A stretch of DNA of 64,000 nucleotides from DATKNA01 sp963755755. Lineage in GTDB: Bacteria; Actinomycetota; Actinomycetes; Actinomycetales; Kineosporiaceae. The first letter of the stretch is position 1. Every line of letters starts with the position of its first letter. Where the stretch lies: assembly GCA_963755755.1 (NCBI GenBank), contig CAVWLJ010000017.1, forward strand, positions 145,744-209,743, given 5' to 3'. Shown here piece by piece: positions 7,290 to 17,341 of the stretch. Below the pieces are notes generated by a model. The model had not been told where the DNA came from and searched no databases. It saw only the letters and a list, made by a program, of their open reading frames with translations. The translations under genes and the position numbers were made by a program.

Positions 7290-10200
7290 TCAGTCGTCGG
7301 GCACGCCCCGTTCCAGCCGGAACCACACGAGCTTGCCGCCGGACTCCGGTCGCCAGCCCCAGCTGTCCGCGAGCATGTCGACGAGGAGCAGCCCCCGGCC
7401 GTTCTCGGTCAGCCCGCCGCCGACGACCCGGACGGCTCCGGGCCCCTGCGAGCCCTCCTCCCGCGGCGGTTGCAGTGACGTGTCGCGGACCCCGATGCTC
7501 ACGCCCTCGGCGTCGATCTCCACGATGAGCTCCTCGGGGCCGCCGCCGTGCCGCAGCGCGTTCGTCACGACCTCGCTGACGAGCAGCGCCGCGGTGTCCA
7601 CCTGATCGGCCAGGCCCGCCTCACCGAGCTGCGCGGAGACGGCGCGCCGAGCGGCGGCCGGCGCGTGCGGGTTGGCCTGCAGCTCGATCCGGCTGACCTC
7701 GAGCGGGTCGGCCCCGCGCGGCAGGCCGAGCCCGGGGCCACTCCCGTCGGCGAGGTACGTCCCGCGCAGGGCCAGCACGGCGGTGTCGTCGTCGTGGGAC
7801 GTGTCCCGGCCCATCGTCCGCAGCGCCTCCGAGCAGGCCTCCTCGGCGCTCGCCGGCGTCCGGCCCTCGAACGCCGCGGCCAGCCGCTCGAGCCCGGCGG
7901 CGACCGGGACGTCGCGGTCCTCGACGAGGCCGTCGGTGAAGAGCAGCAGCGTCGACCCCGGCGTCAGCTTGACCGAGGTCTCGGGGTAGGCCCGACCTCC
8001 ACCGGCCGCGTGCCGCTCCAGCACCGTGGGGACGCCGAGCGGCAGGCCGGGCTCGACCTCGACGTAGCCCGCGTCCCCGTCCGCGCCCAGCCGCAGCGCC
8101 GGCGGGTGCCCGGCGGACGCGAAGGTCACCGTGCCGTTCGCCGCGTCGTGGATCCCGACCAGGCAGGTGACCAGGTGGTCGCCCTCGAGCACCTGCGCGA
8201 AGGCGGCGAGGTGCTCGAGCAGCTCCGACGGGTCCAGCCCCTCGACGGCGTAACTGCGCAGCGCCGCGCGCATCTGACCCATGACCGCGGCGGCGCGCAC
8301 GCCGCGGCCCATGACGTCGCCGACCGCCACCGCGACTCGGCCGCCGGGCAGCGGGATGACGTCGTACCAGTCGCCGCCGACCTCGGTGCCCGCGGCGCCG
8401 GCGAGGTAGCGGCCGGCCACGTCCAGCTCGGCGATCCGGGGCAGCCGCGCGGGCAGCAGCGACCGTTGCAGCTCGAGCGCCACGAGCCGCTCGTTCTCGT
8501 ACAGCCGGGCGTTGTCCAGGGTCAGTGCGGCCCGGCGCGCGAGCTCGGCGACGTAGCGGACGTCGTCACCGGTGAAGGCGGGGCCGTCGGGGCGGACGAC
8601 GGTCAGCGTGCCGAACGTGCTGCCCCGGACCGTCAACGGGACGGAGACCAGCTGCGCGCCGATCAGCGCCCGCAGCCCCTCCCGCTGCTCGTCCGGCAGG
8701 TCGCCGGAGGCCAGCAGACCCTCGTCGACCGTGATCAGCTGGGGCGTCCCCGTCGACCACGCCTGCCCGGGGCCGGGTGTTCCCGCCGTCAGCGGGTCGC
8801 CGCCGAAGAGCGCTACGGCCCTGCGCCCGAGATCGCCGTCGCTCCCGCGGGTCGCCACCAGGCGCAGGCCGGGTGCGGTGTCGCCGACGCGCAGCGCGGG
8901 GGACGACCGCTCGTCGGTGTGGACCAGCCCCCAGGCCCCCATCGCCGGCACGACGTGGTCGAGCAGCACCGTGACGGCGTCCGAGCTGTGCAGACCGCTC
9001 GCGGCGAGCGCCGTCCCGGCCGCGGCGAGGGCGTCGGCCCGCCGGCGCTGCACGGATTCCGCCTCGAAGAGCATCGCGTTGTCGACGGCGAGCCCGGCGC
9101 GCGCGGCGAGCGTCCGGGCCAGGCCCAGATCGGCCTGGTCGAAGGTGCGGCCCGACGACTCGGCCTGGCCGAGGGAGAGGGCACCCACCACCCGGCCCCG
9201 CGCGCGCATGGGCGCGACGATGACCGCCCGGGTCGTCAGGCGCCGGCTGAGCTCCACCAGGTCGGCGTCGTCGCCCGCCCACGAGACCCAGTCCTGCTCG
9301 GAGAGCGAGTCGAGCAGCAGGGCTTCCGACGTCGCGAGCGCCTGCGCGCCCAGGCCGACGCCGGATGCGCCGGCCGGGTCGGGCGGCAGCTGCGCGAGCA
9401 GTGCGCCGAGCTCCTCGTCCCGGTGCACGGCGGCGACGCGCCGGCCGTTCCTGAGCATGGCCGCGGCGGCTTCGAGGGGATCCGAGGGCGCCGCCGCCGG
9501 GCCCGTCGCCGGGCTCTCGTCGCCCCGGTCGACGAGGTCGACGATGCAGTAGTCGGCCAGTCGCGGCACGAGGGCCTGCGCCAGCCGCCGCATGGCCTCG
9601 TCGGCGTCCAGGGTCTCGGTCAGTACCGCGCCGACGTCGACGACGACGTCGAGCCGCGCCTTCGCCTGTTCGGCGGCCGCGCGCGCCTCGCGCTCGGCGG
9701 AGAGGAGGCGCTCGTACTCCATGCCGGCGATGACCCGCGCGGTGATGTCGGTCTGGACGCCGACGAAGTGGGTCAGCTGGTTGTCCCCGTCCATCACGGG
9801 GGAGATGGTGAACGAGTTCCAGAACGGGGTGCCGTCCTTGCGGTAGTTGAGGATCTCCGCGCGTACGGCCTCGCCCTGCTCGATCGCCTCCCGGACCCGC
9901 CGCACGGCCGCGCGGTCCGTGCCCTGGCCCTGCAGGAACCGGCAGTTGCGCCCGATGATCTCGGCGGGCTCGTACCCGGTCATCCGCTGGAACGCGGGGT
10001 TGACCCAGACCAGGGGATTGTCCGGGCGCCGCGGGTCGGAGATCGTGAACGACACCGAGGAGGCGAGCAGCGCGCGAGCGGTGAGCTCGTCGACGTCGCC
10101 GGCGCCCACCTCCGGGACGCCGAGGCCGACCTCGCGCAGCGTCTCGTCCGCGACGGCACTGCGGGCGGCCGCGTCCGCGCGCGCGATCGCCGCACCGTCC

Positions 10201-10736
10201 GCGCCCGCCAGCACACCGGTCTCGCTCGGCTCCGCGGGATGCGGCAGCCGGGGGGTGCGCTCGAGCGGGTCGTCCCCCTCGCCCGGGGCCGGGACAGGGA
10301 AGAGGGCGACGATCGCCCTCGTCCCGATCACACCCGACGCGGCGATCAGCTGTGACCCGGTCACCCAGTAGGGGAGCAGCCGCCCCTCGTCGTCCGCGAT
10401 CTCCAGCCGGAGACCGGGGACGGTGCCGCCGGCCGCGACCACGGCCACCGGGTCGACCACGGGCAGCGCGTTCAGGCCGTCGACCCGGCTGCCACCGGGC
10501 AGGACCAGGCGGGCCGCCGCCGTCCACGCCGCCGCCTCGACGGGCAGGTGCGCGCGGCCGCCGGTGAGGGCGAGCGCGGCCGGGTTGGCGTAGGTGACGA
10601 GGCCACGTCGGGTGTCCACGAGGAGGACGGCGACGGCCGCGTCGTCCGACGGCCGTACGGAGCCGCCGGCCCACCCGGGCACGAGGCGCGCGCCGGCCTC
10701 CGCGAGCACCCCGGGGCCGTCCTGCACGTGGTCCAC
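7290..10736 (-). CDS. multidomain LOV photosensor: PAS-LOV-GAF-GAF-SpoIIE phosphatase-HATPase
   Basis: A protein of about 1148 residues. Order from the GTG chosen at 10736: PAS (about 40-135); LOV (about 220-325) with NPAFQRMTGY, the flavin-adduct motif GRNCRFLQ (Cys265), NYRKDGTPFWN and FVGVQTDIT; two GAF domains (about 355-525 and 535-745); PP2C/SpoIIE phosphatase (about 765-975) with GGDWYDV, GDVMGRG, ASAGHPP, FTDGLVE and DDDTAVLAL; and a C-terminal anti-sigma-type HATPase with SEVVTNALRHG. All expected metal and flavin residues are present. Family knowledge says blue light forms a Cys-FMN adduct, here probably switching dephosphorylation of an anti-anti-sigma factor. No sigma, RsbV or RsbW gene is next to it. 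The frame stays open for 141 further codons upstream, but they do not look coding; no strong ribosome site fixes the start. Confidence 0.88.
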   Translation of the reverse strand: MDHVQDGPGVLAEAGARLVPGWAGGSVRPSDDAAVAVLLVDTRRGLVTYANPAALALTGGRAHLPVEAAAWTAAARLVLPGGSRVDGLNALPVVDPVAVVAAGGTVPGLRLEIADDEGRLLPYWVTGSQLIAASGVIGTRAIVALFPVPAPGEGDDPLERTPRLPHPAEPSETGVLAGADGAAIARADAAARSAVADETLREVGLGVPEVGAGDVDELTARALLASSVSFTISDPRRPDNPLVWVNPAFQRMTGYEPAEIIGRNCRFLQGQGTDRAAVRRVREAIEQGEAVRAEILNYRKDGTPFWNSFTISPVMDGDNQLTHFVGVQTDITARVIAGMEYERLLSAEREARAAAEQAKARLDVVVDVGAVLTETLDADEAMRRLAQALVPRLADYCIVDLVDRGDESPATGPAAAPSDPLEAAAAMLRNGRRVAAVHRDEELGALLAQLPPDPAGASGVGLGAQALATSEALLLDSLSEQDWVSWAGDDADLVELSRRLTTRAVIVAPMRARGRVVGALSLGQAESSGRTFDQADLGLARTLAARAGLAVDNAMLFEAESVQRRRADALAAAGTALAASGLHSSDAVTVLLDHVVPAMGAWGLVHTDERSSPALRVGDTAPGLRLVATRGSDGDLGRRAVALFGGDPLTAGTPGPGQAWSTGTPQLITVDEGLLASGDLPDEQREGLRALIGAQLVSVPLTVRGSTFGTLTVVRPDGPAFTGDDVRYVAELARRAALTLDNARLYENERLVALELQRSLLPARLPRIAELDVAGRYLAGAAGTEVGGDWYDVIPLPGGRVAVAVGDVMGRGVRAAAVMGQMRAALRSYAVEGLDPSELLEHLAAFAQVLEGDHLVTCLVGIHDAANGTVTFASAGHPPALRLGADGDAGYVEVEPGLPLGVPTVLERHAAGGGRAYPETSVKLTPGSTLLLFTDGLVEDRDVPVAAGLERLAAAFEGRTPASAEEACSEALRTMGRDTSHDDDTAVLALRGTYLADGSGPGLGLPRGADPLEVSRIELQANPHAPAAARRAVSAQLGEAGLADQVDTAALLVSEVVTNALRHGGGPEELIVEIDAEGVSIGVRDTSLQPPREEGSQGPGAVRVVGGGLTENGRGLLLVDMLADSWGWRPESGGKLVWFRLERGVPDD

Positions 10737-11250
10737 GTCGTCCAGCTTGCCTTCCCGCTTCTCCGTCGCCCAATCCGGCCTCGACCGACCAGCATCATCC
10801 TCGACGGCGCGCGAGCGCGCCACGTCATCGCCGACCTGTCCGTGATCTGCTCCCCGCGTGTCCGCCCGGTCGCCGCGGGAGCGTCCTTGGGCTCGCCTTG
10901 ACGTGGTCGGTTGCGCTGCGTGGTCGAGAGACGGACGAGGAGGCCCGCCCGGGTGCTCAGGCCACTCCCGGTGACATGCGCCCTGGTGGGACGCGGGGTG
11001 GACGACCTGGGGAGGATGTTGGGACTTCTGTGGCGACCGGGGGAGAAGTGATCTCCCCGAGGGCCGAACCCGAGCGCCTCGGACACGTAACGTCAATGGT
11101 CCTGCACCCGGCGTTGTTTCATTTTGCCCCAAAGGGTTCCCCGGGACCCGTTTCTGCACCTAGTCTGTCGCGGGACTGATCCGGTCGTGGCTACGGGTAC
11201 GCTGTGTAACCGAAGACCACGCCCTTAAGTCGGTGGAAAGAGGTGCCCTC
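10737..11250. other. 514-base intergenic region between divergent genes
   Basis: No credible gene. The minus strand carries an open frame continuing the LOV gene upstream, but its composition is arginine-rich shadow coding. An AT-richer patch at about 11112-11135 (TTGTTTCATTTTGCCCCAAA) and the stretch 11195-11240 are the likeliest promoter positions for the LOV gene and for the secretion operon. I see no clear -35/-10 pair. Confidence 0.5.
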
Positions 11251-11462
11251 ATGCAGGTCCTGTGCGCCCGGGCGAACCGACCGCTCCGGCCGGTCCCTCC
11301 CCTCGCCGGCCTTCCGGTCCACTGACGATCTCGACGCCCTCGCCGCTCGTGTGCAGCCCTCGCCGACGGTCCCGTTCCTCCCGACCGCCCCGCTCGCGGT
11401 ACGGCCCGTCGGTCCGCGGGTCCGAGCCGCCCCCGTTCCGCTCGTCCAGGAGCCAGTCATGA
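11251..11462 (+). CDS. possible small leading gene of the secretion operon, frameshifted
   Basis: An ATG at 11251 follows a good AGAGGTG site and reads MQVLCARANRPLRPVPPLAG before a stop at 11325. One frame over, the reading continues plausibly as DDLDALAARVQPSPTVPFLP and stays open towards the next gene. A shift of one inserted base would join them, and a second would end the gene in an ATGA overlap at 11462. This gives a protein of about 70 residues with no recognised domain. The start context supports it; the need for two corrections makes it uncertain. Confidence 0.35.
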
Positions 11463-11758
11463 GTCACCTCGACGCGCTGCGCACCGCCTGCGCCGCCACC
11501 ACCCCCGCCGGCATCAACATGGACGGCATCGTCTCCCTGCTCCTGTGGGTCATCGGGATCGGAGCCGCCCTCGTCGGAGCCAAGATCATCTTCCGATCGG
11601 ACCGGCAGTCGCCGCGCCACACCGGGAACACGGTGCTGAACCTCGGGGTCGGGGCGGCCGTCATCGTCTTCTTCCTCGGTTCGGCGACGATCTGGACGAC
11701 GATGGGAGGCGTCCGCGACGTCGTGCTCCGGGGCGGCTCGTCCTCGAGCGCCTGCTGA
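11459..11758 (+). CDS. small two-helix membrane protein (VirB2-like position)
   Basis: A 99-residue protein with AGGAG six bases before the ATG. Two hydrophobic segments (about residues 23-43, IVSLLLWVIGIGAALVGAKI, and 62-82) are joined by a short basic loop, with a serine-rich C-terminal tail ending SSSSAC. Size and topology fit pilin-like or VirB2/TrbC proteins that open actinobacterial type IV secretion-like operons. There is no signal-peptide processing site I can point to. It is three bases from the next gene. The function is inferred from context; the membrane topology is visible. Confidence 0.65.
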   Translation: MSHLDALRTACAATTPAGINMDGIVSLLLWVIGIGAALVGAKIIFRSDRQSPRHTGNTVLNLGVGAAVIVFFLGSATIWTTMGGVRDVVLRGGSSSSAC

Positions 11759-11761
11759 GCG

Positions 11762-12353
11762 ATGCCCGCGGAGCTGAAGCCCGACGACGAGGTCACCGAC
11801 TGGCAGTACCAGTGGCAGGGACCTGACGGGGCCGAGACGTGGTGGCCGGCGATGCCGTTCGTGCACGCCCAGATCTACCTCGTCACGCTGTTCCCCGCGT
11901 TCGTGCTCGGCGTCCTGCTCGCCTGGGGCTTCGGCACCGGTCTCGTGTCCCGTGTCCTGCCGGTGGTCGCCTGTCTCGCCCTGACCTGGTTCCTGGTCTC
12001 GGAGTGGATCAAGCACGTCGACTCCGCGCGCCCCATCGCCTGGCACCGCGCGGTGGTGCGCAGCGAGCTGCGCGCCCCGCGCCCGCCCCGCCCGCGGTCC
12101 ACCGCGGTCGTGGCGACCAGCGTCGGGCACCTGTTCGACGAGCTCGCCACGGACGCCGACGCCGGGAAGGACGAGTCGTCGGACGAGCCGCGCGGACGAG
12201 CCGTCGGACGACGAGGGCCGGGACGAGCCGCCGGACGAAAGCCGGGACGAGCCGGGGGTTCGGCCGCAGGCCGGCCCCGCGGACCGGGCGGCCGCGGCGC
12301 GGGACGACGACGCAGGACCGGACGACGAGACCTGGTCGGAGCTCAGCGCATGA
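11762..12353 (+). CDS. membrane protein of the secretion operon (VirB3/PrgI-like position), frameshifted
   Basis: The N-terminal half has two transmembrane segments (about residues 37-56 and 60-80) after a polar start MPAELKPDDEVTDWQYQWQG, then a cytoplasmic region reaching VGHLFDELATDADAG. Near 12194 one extra G shifts the frame: the original frame turns arginine/glycine-rich, while the adjacent frame gives an acidic DEPSDDEGRDEPPDES tail ending ETWSELSA at 12353. The stop overlaps the start of the ATPase gene by four bases. Two short helices before a VirB4-type ATPase match VirB3/PrgI components, which are often fused or coupled to VirB4. The role is inference. Confidence 0.62.
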
Positions 12354-14990
12354 GGTTGCGACGCCGCGGCGACGCCCCGCCGGAGATGCCGGAGCGGCAG
12401 GTGCCGCTGGGCGCTCGGGCCGTCGCCGGCAACCTCGTCGCGGCGGGCGACGGGGTCTGGGCCTGGTACCGGCTGGCGGACGCGTCCTACTGGTTCACCG
12501 ACGTCGCGCACCGGCGTCAGCACCGCAGCGCGGTCATGGCGCGCTTCGCCGACCTCGTCGGGCACCGGCTGCAGTTCCGGATCACCGAGCACCCGGTGGC
12601 GGCGAAGGCGTGGGCGGCGGACTTCCGCGGCCGGACCGCGGCCCGCGCCCGGACGCCGGAGTCGGCGCAGGCGGAGTCGTGGGACGACGTCGTCGACCTC
12701 ATGCGCGAGCGCATCGAGGACCTGCCGGCGCTGACCGTGCCCGCCGGGTACGTCGGCGTCCGGCTGGCCCGGCGAGCGGGCCGACCACGAGCAGCTGCGC
12801 GCCCTGCTCGCCGGCGAGACGCCGCGTGGCCTCAAGGACACCGCGGACGCGCTGCTGCGCGTCGACCACGTCGTCGCCGGCGAGGGCTGGCACGCGCGGC
12901 CGGTCACCGGGCGCCGGTTGGCCTGGCTGATCGCGTCGTCGCTGACGCCGGGGCTGCCGGTGAGCTCGGAGTCGCTGGCCGGCGCGGAGGACGGCTGGGA
13001 CGAGGCGACCATGGAGGAGTTCACGGCGCCGGTGCGGACCACCGCCGAGCCCTGGGCCCCCGCCGTCCGGATCGAGGCCATCCGGCAGGGCCGCATGCAG
13101 ACCGTGTACGCCGCCGTCGTCTCGCTCAGCCGGACCCCGACCCGGTTCGAGGACGACCCGCGCGCGCCGCTCTTCGCCTGGGGCCTCGGCCTGCCGTGGA
13201 AGGTGCAGTGGTGCGCGGACGTCGACGTCGTCGACGGTCACGACCTGGCCAAGCGCGCCACCCGCGTGCGCGAGGAGCTCGACGACCAGATCGACCACAT
13301 GCACGAGCTGCGCCGCAAGCCGCCGCTGCGGCTGACCCGGCTGCGCGACGAGGCGGCCCGGGTCGAGGACGACCGGACGGACCCGCTGCTCGACGTCCGG
13401 GTCCGGCTCGTCGGCACGGTGCGCGCGCTGGTCACCGGCGCGACCCGGGACGAGGCGGTCGCCCGCCTCGACGAGCTCGTCCGGCGCGCGGTCCGTGACC
13501 AGGGTGCCGTGCTCACGACGCATCCGGGGCAGTGGGCGGCGGTCCGGTCGTTCGTCCCCGGGGAGCACGACCCGACGACCCTCACCGGGTTCGTCCGCGA
13601 AGTGCCGGCGGCGCTCGCGGCGACGTGGGGCCCGAACACGAGCACCCGGGTGCTCGACGAGTCGGGGCCGTACCGGGGCTGGACCACCCGGCGCGCCACC
13701 ACCCCCGTCTTCTGGTCGCCCCAGGACGGTCCGGCGCACGGCCGCTCCGGCCTGAGCGTGATCTGCGGGATCCAGGGCGGCGGCAAGACCTACGCGGCCG
13801 CCTCGACGTGGGAGCTCGAGGTGCGGATGGGGCACCTCGCCCACGTCCTCGACCCCTCGGGGCTGCTCCGGAAGCTGCTCGAGCTCCCGGCGCTCCGCAA
13901 GACCGTCCGCGAGATCGACCTGCAGCACGCGGCGTCCGGCCTGCTCTCGCCGTGGCGGCTCGTGCCGGACCCCGTCCGGGAGGACTACGCGCCCGCGGCC
14001 TCCGTCGTCCCGCTGCCCGCCGGGCCGTCCCGGGCGGCCCTGGAGGACGCGGCCGCCCGGGAGGAGATGGCCGAGCGGGAGCTGCGGCGCGACCGCGCCT
14101 ACGAGAGCGCCCGCAACGCGGCCGACGAGGAGCGCCGCAGCCTCGCCGTCGAGCTGCTCCTGAGCCGGCTCCCGGCACAGCTCGTCGAGGACAGCCCGGA
14201 CGCCCGGATCATCGTGCGCGCCGGCGTGAACGCCGTCGGCGGCGCCTTCGGCACCGATCCCTGGGAGGCCGTCGAGGCGATCGGCAAGGAGGGCGAGCGC
14301 GGCAAGGCGATCGCCCGGATCATCCGGGACAGCGCGACCGCGCGCGGCGGCCGGCTGATCCTTCCGCCGCCGAACGCCAAGGACGCCGCCACCGACGTGC
14401 TGGCCCACGACCCGGTGCTCATCACCGCCCCGAACATGCCGGTGCCCGCCTCGAACCTGCAGCGCCGGCAGTGGAGCGAGGACGAGCAGCTCGCCGCCGG
14501 GCTGATGCGGGCCGCCGCCTGGTTCCTCACCCGGGCGATCTACCTCACCGGGCAGGACCCGAAGTTCGTCGACATCGAGGAGGCGGGCGACATCGGGGGC
14601 AGCGAGGCGGTCCGCGGCCTGGCGCAGCGCGCGTCGCTGCACACCCGCAAGTCGAACGCCGCGCTCCTGCTCTCGCTGCAGAACCCGTCCCGGCTGCTCG
14701 ACCTCGACCCCGAGATCGGCAACCTCATCGGCACCATGATGATCGGCCGCTCGGAGGACCCGGGCGCGGCCGCCGCGGCGCTGCGGCTGGCGGGCCTCTC
14801 GACCGAGTTCGGCGGCGTCGTCCAGACCCTGCGCACCGGGGAGATGCTGGTCCGCGACCACTGGGGCCGGGCCGCCACCGTGCACTGGGACAGCGAGTAC
14901 CGCGTCGCCCTGCACGAGGCGCTGCGCAGCAACCCGCCCGCCACGAGCACCGACATCGACCTCACCGGGGTCGAAGTCCTGACCGCATGA
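12350..14990 (+). CDS. VirB4/TraC-like conjugation or secretion ATPase, one frameshift
   Basis: About 880 residues. The N-terminal part (MRLRRRGDAPPEMPERQVPL) is a VirB4-type regulatory region; the C-terminal part carries Walker A GIQGGGKT (codons near 13768-13795) and an acidic DIEEAGDIGG segment in the Walker B position. It belongs to the actinobacterial SCO6880-like ATPases. Near 12769 the frame changes: RLA continues as GERADHEQLRALLAGETP one frame over, explained by one extra C. The start lies in an ATGA overlap with the preceding gene, and its own stop overlaps the next start. It should power assembly or substrate movement at the inner membrane. No VirD4 coupling protein or relaxase is visible nearby. 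Confidence 0.82.
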
Positions 14991-16811
14991 GGTTCGTCAG
15001 CCGGCGGGCGCTCGCACTGCTCGGCGCCGTGGGCGTGCTCGGTGCCGTCGTCGCCGGACCGACGGCCGCCTTCGGGGCGACGAGCCCCGGCGCCGGTGCC
15101 GTCCGCCGCCCCCGCCGCTCCCTTCGCCTCCTGCACCAACCCCCCCGAGGCGGCGGCCGCGGACGAGGTGGTCGGCGGGGTCCTGGACCCGGCCAGCACC
15201 AACCTGCCGGCCCCGCTCACCCCCGGCGCCGCCTCGACCGCCCGCAAGGCCACCACGCAGCTCGATCTCTGGGGCTGGACCGGCTTCGCCTGGCCCGACT
15301 ACGACCCCGGTTCCTCGTTCGGGAGTTGCACGCTCGGGCAGGCGGGGCACATCGAGGACACCGTGGTCGGGTTCGTCGCCCGGGCGCAGCTCGAGACCCT
15401 GGTGTGGGCGTCGGCGGCCACCACCGGTGTCGCCCGCGCCGCGTACGACCCGCACAAGTACGACGTGCTGAGCGGCCTGGAGGGGACGATCCGGGAGGGC
15501 CTCGGCGACGGCATCGCCAAGGTGCTGTTCCCGCTGCTGGCCGCCTGCGTCGGCGGCTGGCTCGTCGTCACGGCCGACCGCCGGGCACCGCGCGAGCAGG
15601 CCCGCAGAGCGGGCAGCGTCGTGCTGCTCGGGGTCAGCGTCGTCCTCGTGGGCGTGTGGACCATGACCCTCGGTCCCCGGCTGGACGAGCAGATCACCAA
15701 GGGCGTCACCTGGGTGAACGCGACGATCAACCGGACCCCGCCCGACAGCGACCCCGGCCGCGAGATCGGCGAGAGCCTGCGGACCAACCTGGTCGAGCCG
15801 ACCTGGCGCTACGGGATGTTCGGGACGGTCGACGGGCCGACCGCGAAGAGCTACGGCAGCCAACTGCTCCACAGCGCGGCGATCAGCAATCAGGAGCGCG
15901 CCGACCTGCAGGCGGACCCGAAGTTCGCGAAGGACCCGCAGAAGCTGTCGACCGCCCTCTCCGACCTCGCGGACGCCAAGTCACAGGCCTACGACAAGTT
16001 CGCGGCCCAGCTGAAGGGGTCGGACCCGCGCGCGTACCTGGTGCTGGCCGGTTCGCACAACGACCGACGGCTGTGGGCGGCGACGACGGGCTGGATGGTC
16101 TTCTGGGGGGTCGCCGCGATCCAGTGGCTGGCCTCGGTGCTGTCGATCTGGTGCCTCGTCATCGTGCGGCTCATCATCCAGGCGTGGCCCGCGGTGGCGC
16201 TCCTCGGGCTGATCCGTCCGCGGGCCGCGGTCCGGGTCTTCGGGATCGCCGTCGGCGCGGTCGTCGCGAACCTGGGCGTCTCCGCGGTGGCGGCCGTCGA
16301 GCGGGTCGCGATGCGCGCGATCCTCTCCTGGCAGTCCGAGGGCGGCGGCATCGCCGCGATCGTCCTCGCCGTCGTCGTCGCCGCGATCTCGCTGTGGGCG
16401 TGCTGGCCGTTCGTCCGCTGCGTGCCCGGCGTGCCGCGCCGGATCAAGCAGCTCGGGACGCCGTTCACCGGGGGCCGGTCCCGCGGTGCCGTTCCGGCCG
16501 CCGAGGGACAGGCCGCGCTGGGCGCGTCGCCGGGCGGCCGGACGACCGACGAGCAGGCCCTCGCCCTTGCCGAGGCCCTTCCCGCGGAGGCGGCGCCCGG
16601 CCGTGAGGTCGTCCCGATCTCCCAGCCGCGGGCGCCCGCACCCGTGCCCCGCCCGTCGCCGCCCGCCGGTCGCGCATCCACTGATCCGTACCAGGAGCCG
16701 CCGTGGACGTCCGTTCCCTCCGCCGTGCCGTCGTCCGCCGGCTCGTCGCCCTCCGCGCCTGGATCACGTGGTCTCCCCGCCGCGCCGGAACGGTCGCTGG
16801 AGTCTGCCTGA
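14987..16811 (+). CDS. polytopic membrane protein, VirB6-like (SCO6881 type), one frameshift
   Basis: About 608 residues. A signal peptide (MRFVSRRALALLGAVGVLGA, cleaved near TAAFGA) is followed by an exported region, then hydrophobic segments around GIAKVLFPLLAACVGGWLVV, SVVLLGVSVVLVGVWTM, and four more between about 360 and 480, and a proline-rich cytoplasmic tail. This matches the large membrane subunit of actinobacterial type IV-like systems. Near 15089 an extra G splits signal peptide and mature protein: the continuation reads PVPSAAPAAPFASC. The last 109 bases overlap the next gene, which has its own ribosome site, so the true C-terminus may be shorter. Channel function is inferred from family and order. 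Confidence 0.75.
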
Positions 16812-17329
16812 CGGTCCTGCTCGTCGCCCCGGTGGCGGCGGGGATCACGCGGTCGGCGGCCGGTGGCGGCGGGTCCGCCGAGGCGGCGACGCCGGCCGCG
16901 GTGCCGACGGCGTCCGTACAGCCGACACCCACCGTGCAGCCGGGCGCCGACGCCCCGGTCGTCACCGCGACGCCGTCCGGCCCGAACGACGACGACGCGA
17001 CGGTCTCGACGGCGGAGCAGGCGGCGGCGTCCACCGCGGCCCTGAAGTTCGCCTCGCTCTGGCTCGCCGGTGCGTTCGTGCCGGACCGGCAGCGCTGGGC
17101 GGACAGCCTCACCGGCCTGGTCGACCCGTCGCTGCGGCCGTTCCTCGAAGCCACCCCGGCGTCCGCGATCCCGCACACGTCGGTGGCGTCGGCGGTGCCG
17201 CAGCTCGTCGCGCCGTCGTACGGCGCCGTCCGCGTCACCTTCGCGGACCGCACCGGGATGGACCTGCAGATGTCGGCGACGGGCTCGACGTGGCGGGTGG
17301 TGCAGTACCTGCCGACGGCGACGCCCTGA
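16703..17329 (+). CDS. membrane-anchored conjugal-transfer-type protein (TcpC/VirB8-like position)
   Basis: 208 residues: a basic N-terminus, one transmembrane helix (about residues 28-48, GTVAGVCLTVLLVAPVAAG), a low-complexity Ala/Thr/Pro linker to about residue 100, and a compact extracytoplasmic domain (about 105-205) with ALKFASLWLAGAFVPDRQRW and WRVVQYLP. That layout and the NTF2-like end resemble TcpC/VirB8 proteins of Gram-positive transfer systems. AGGAG five bases before the GTG supports this start even though it lies inside the end of the VirB6-like gene. No catalytic residues are expected in this family. Confidence 0.65.
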   Translation: MDVRSLRRAVVRRLVALRAWITWSPRRAGTVAGVCLTVLLVAPVAAGITRSAAGGGGSAEAATPAAVPTASVQPTPTVQPGADAPVVTATPSGPNDDDATVSTAEQAAASTAALKFASLWLAGAFVPDRQRWADSLTGLVDPSLRPFLEATPASAIPHTSVASAVPQLVAPSYGAVRVTFADRTGMDLQMSATGSTWRVVQYLPTATP

Positions 17330-17341
17330 CCCCGGTCGCTC

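Noticed and set aside
7548..10355. A 935-codon plus-strand frame opposite the LOV gene
   Set aside because: Arg/Gly/Asp-rich shadow with no domain; the minus strand has continuous recognisable domains.
13532..16606. A 1024-codon plus-strand frame across the ATPase and VirB6-like genes
   Set aside because: Only the signal-peptide piece near 14987 belongs to a gene; the rest is the wrong frame.
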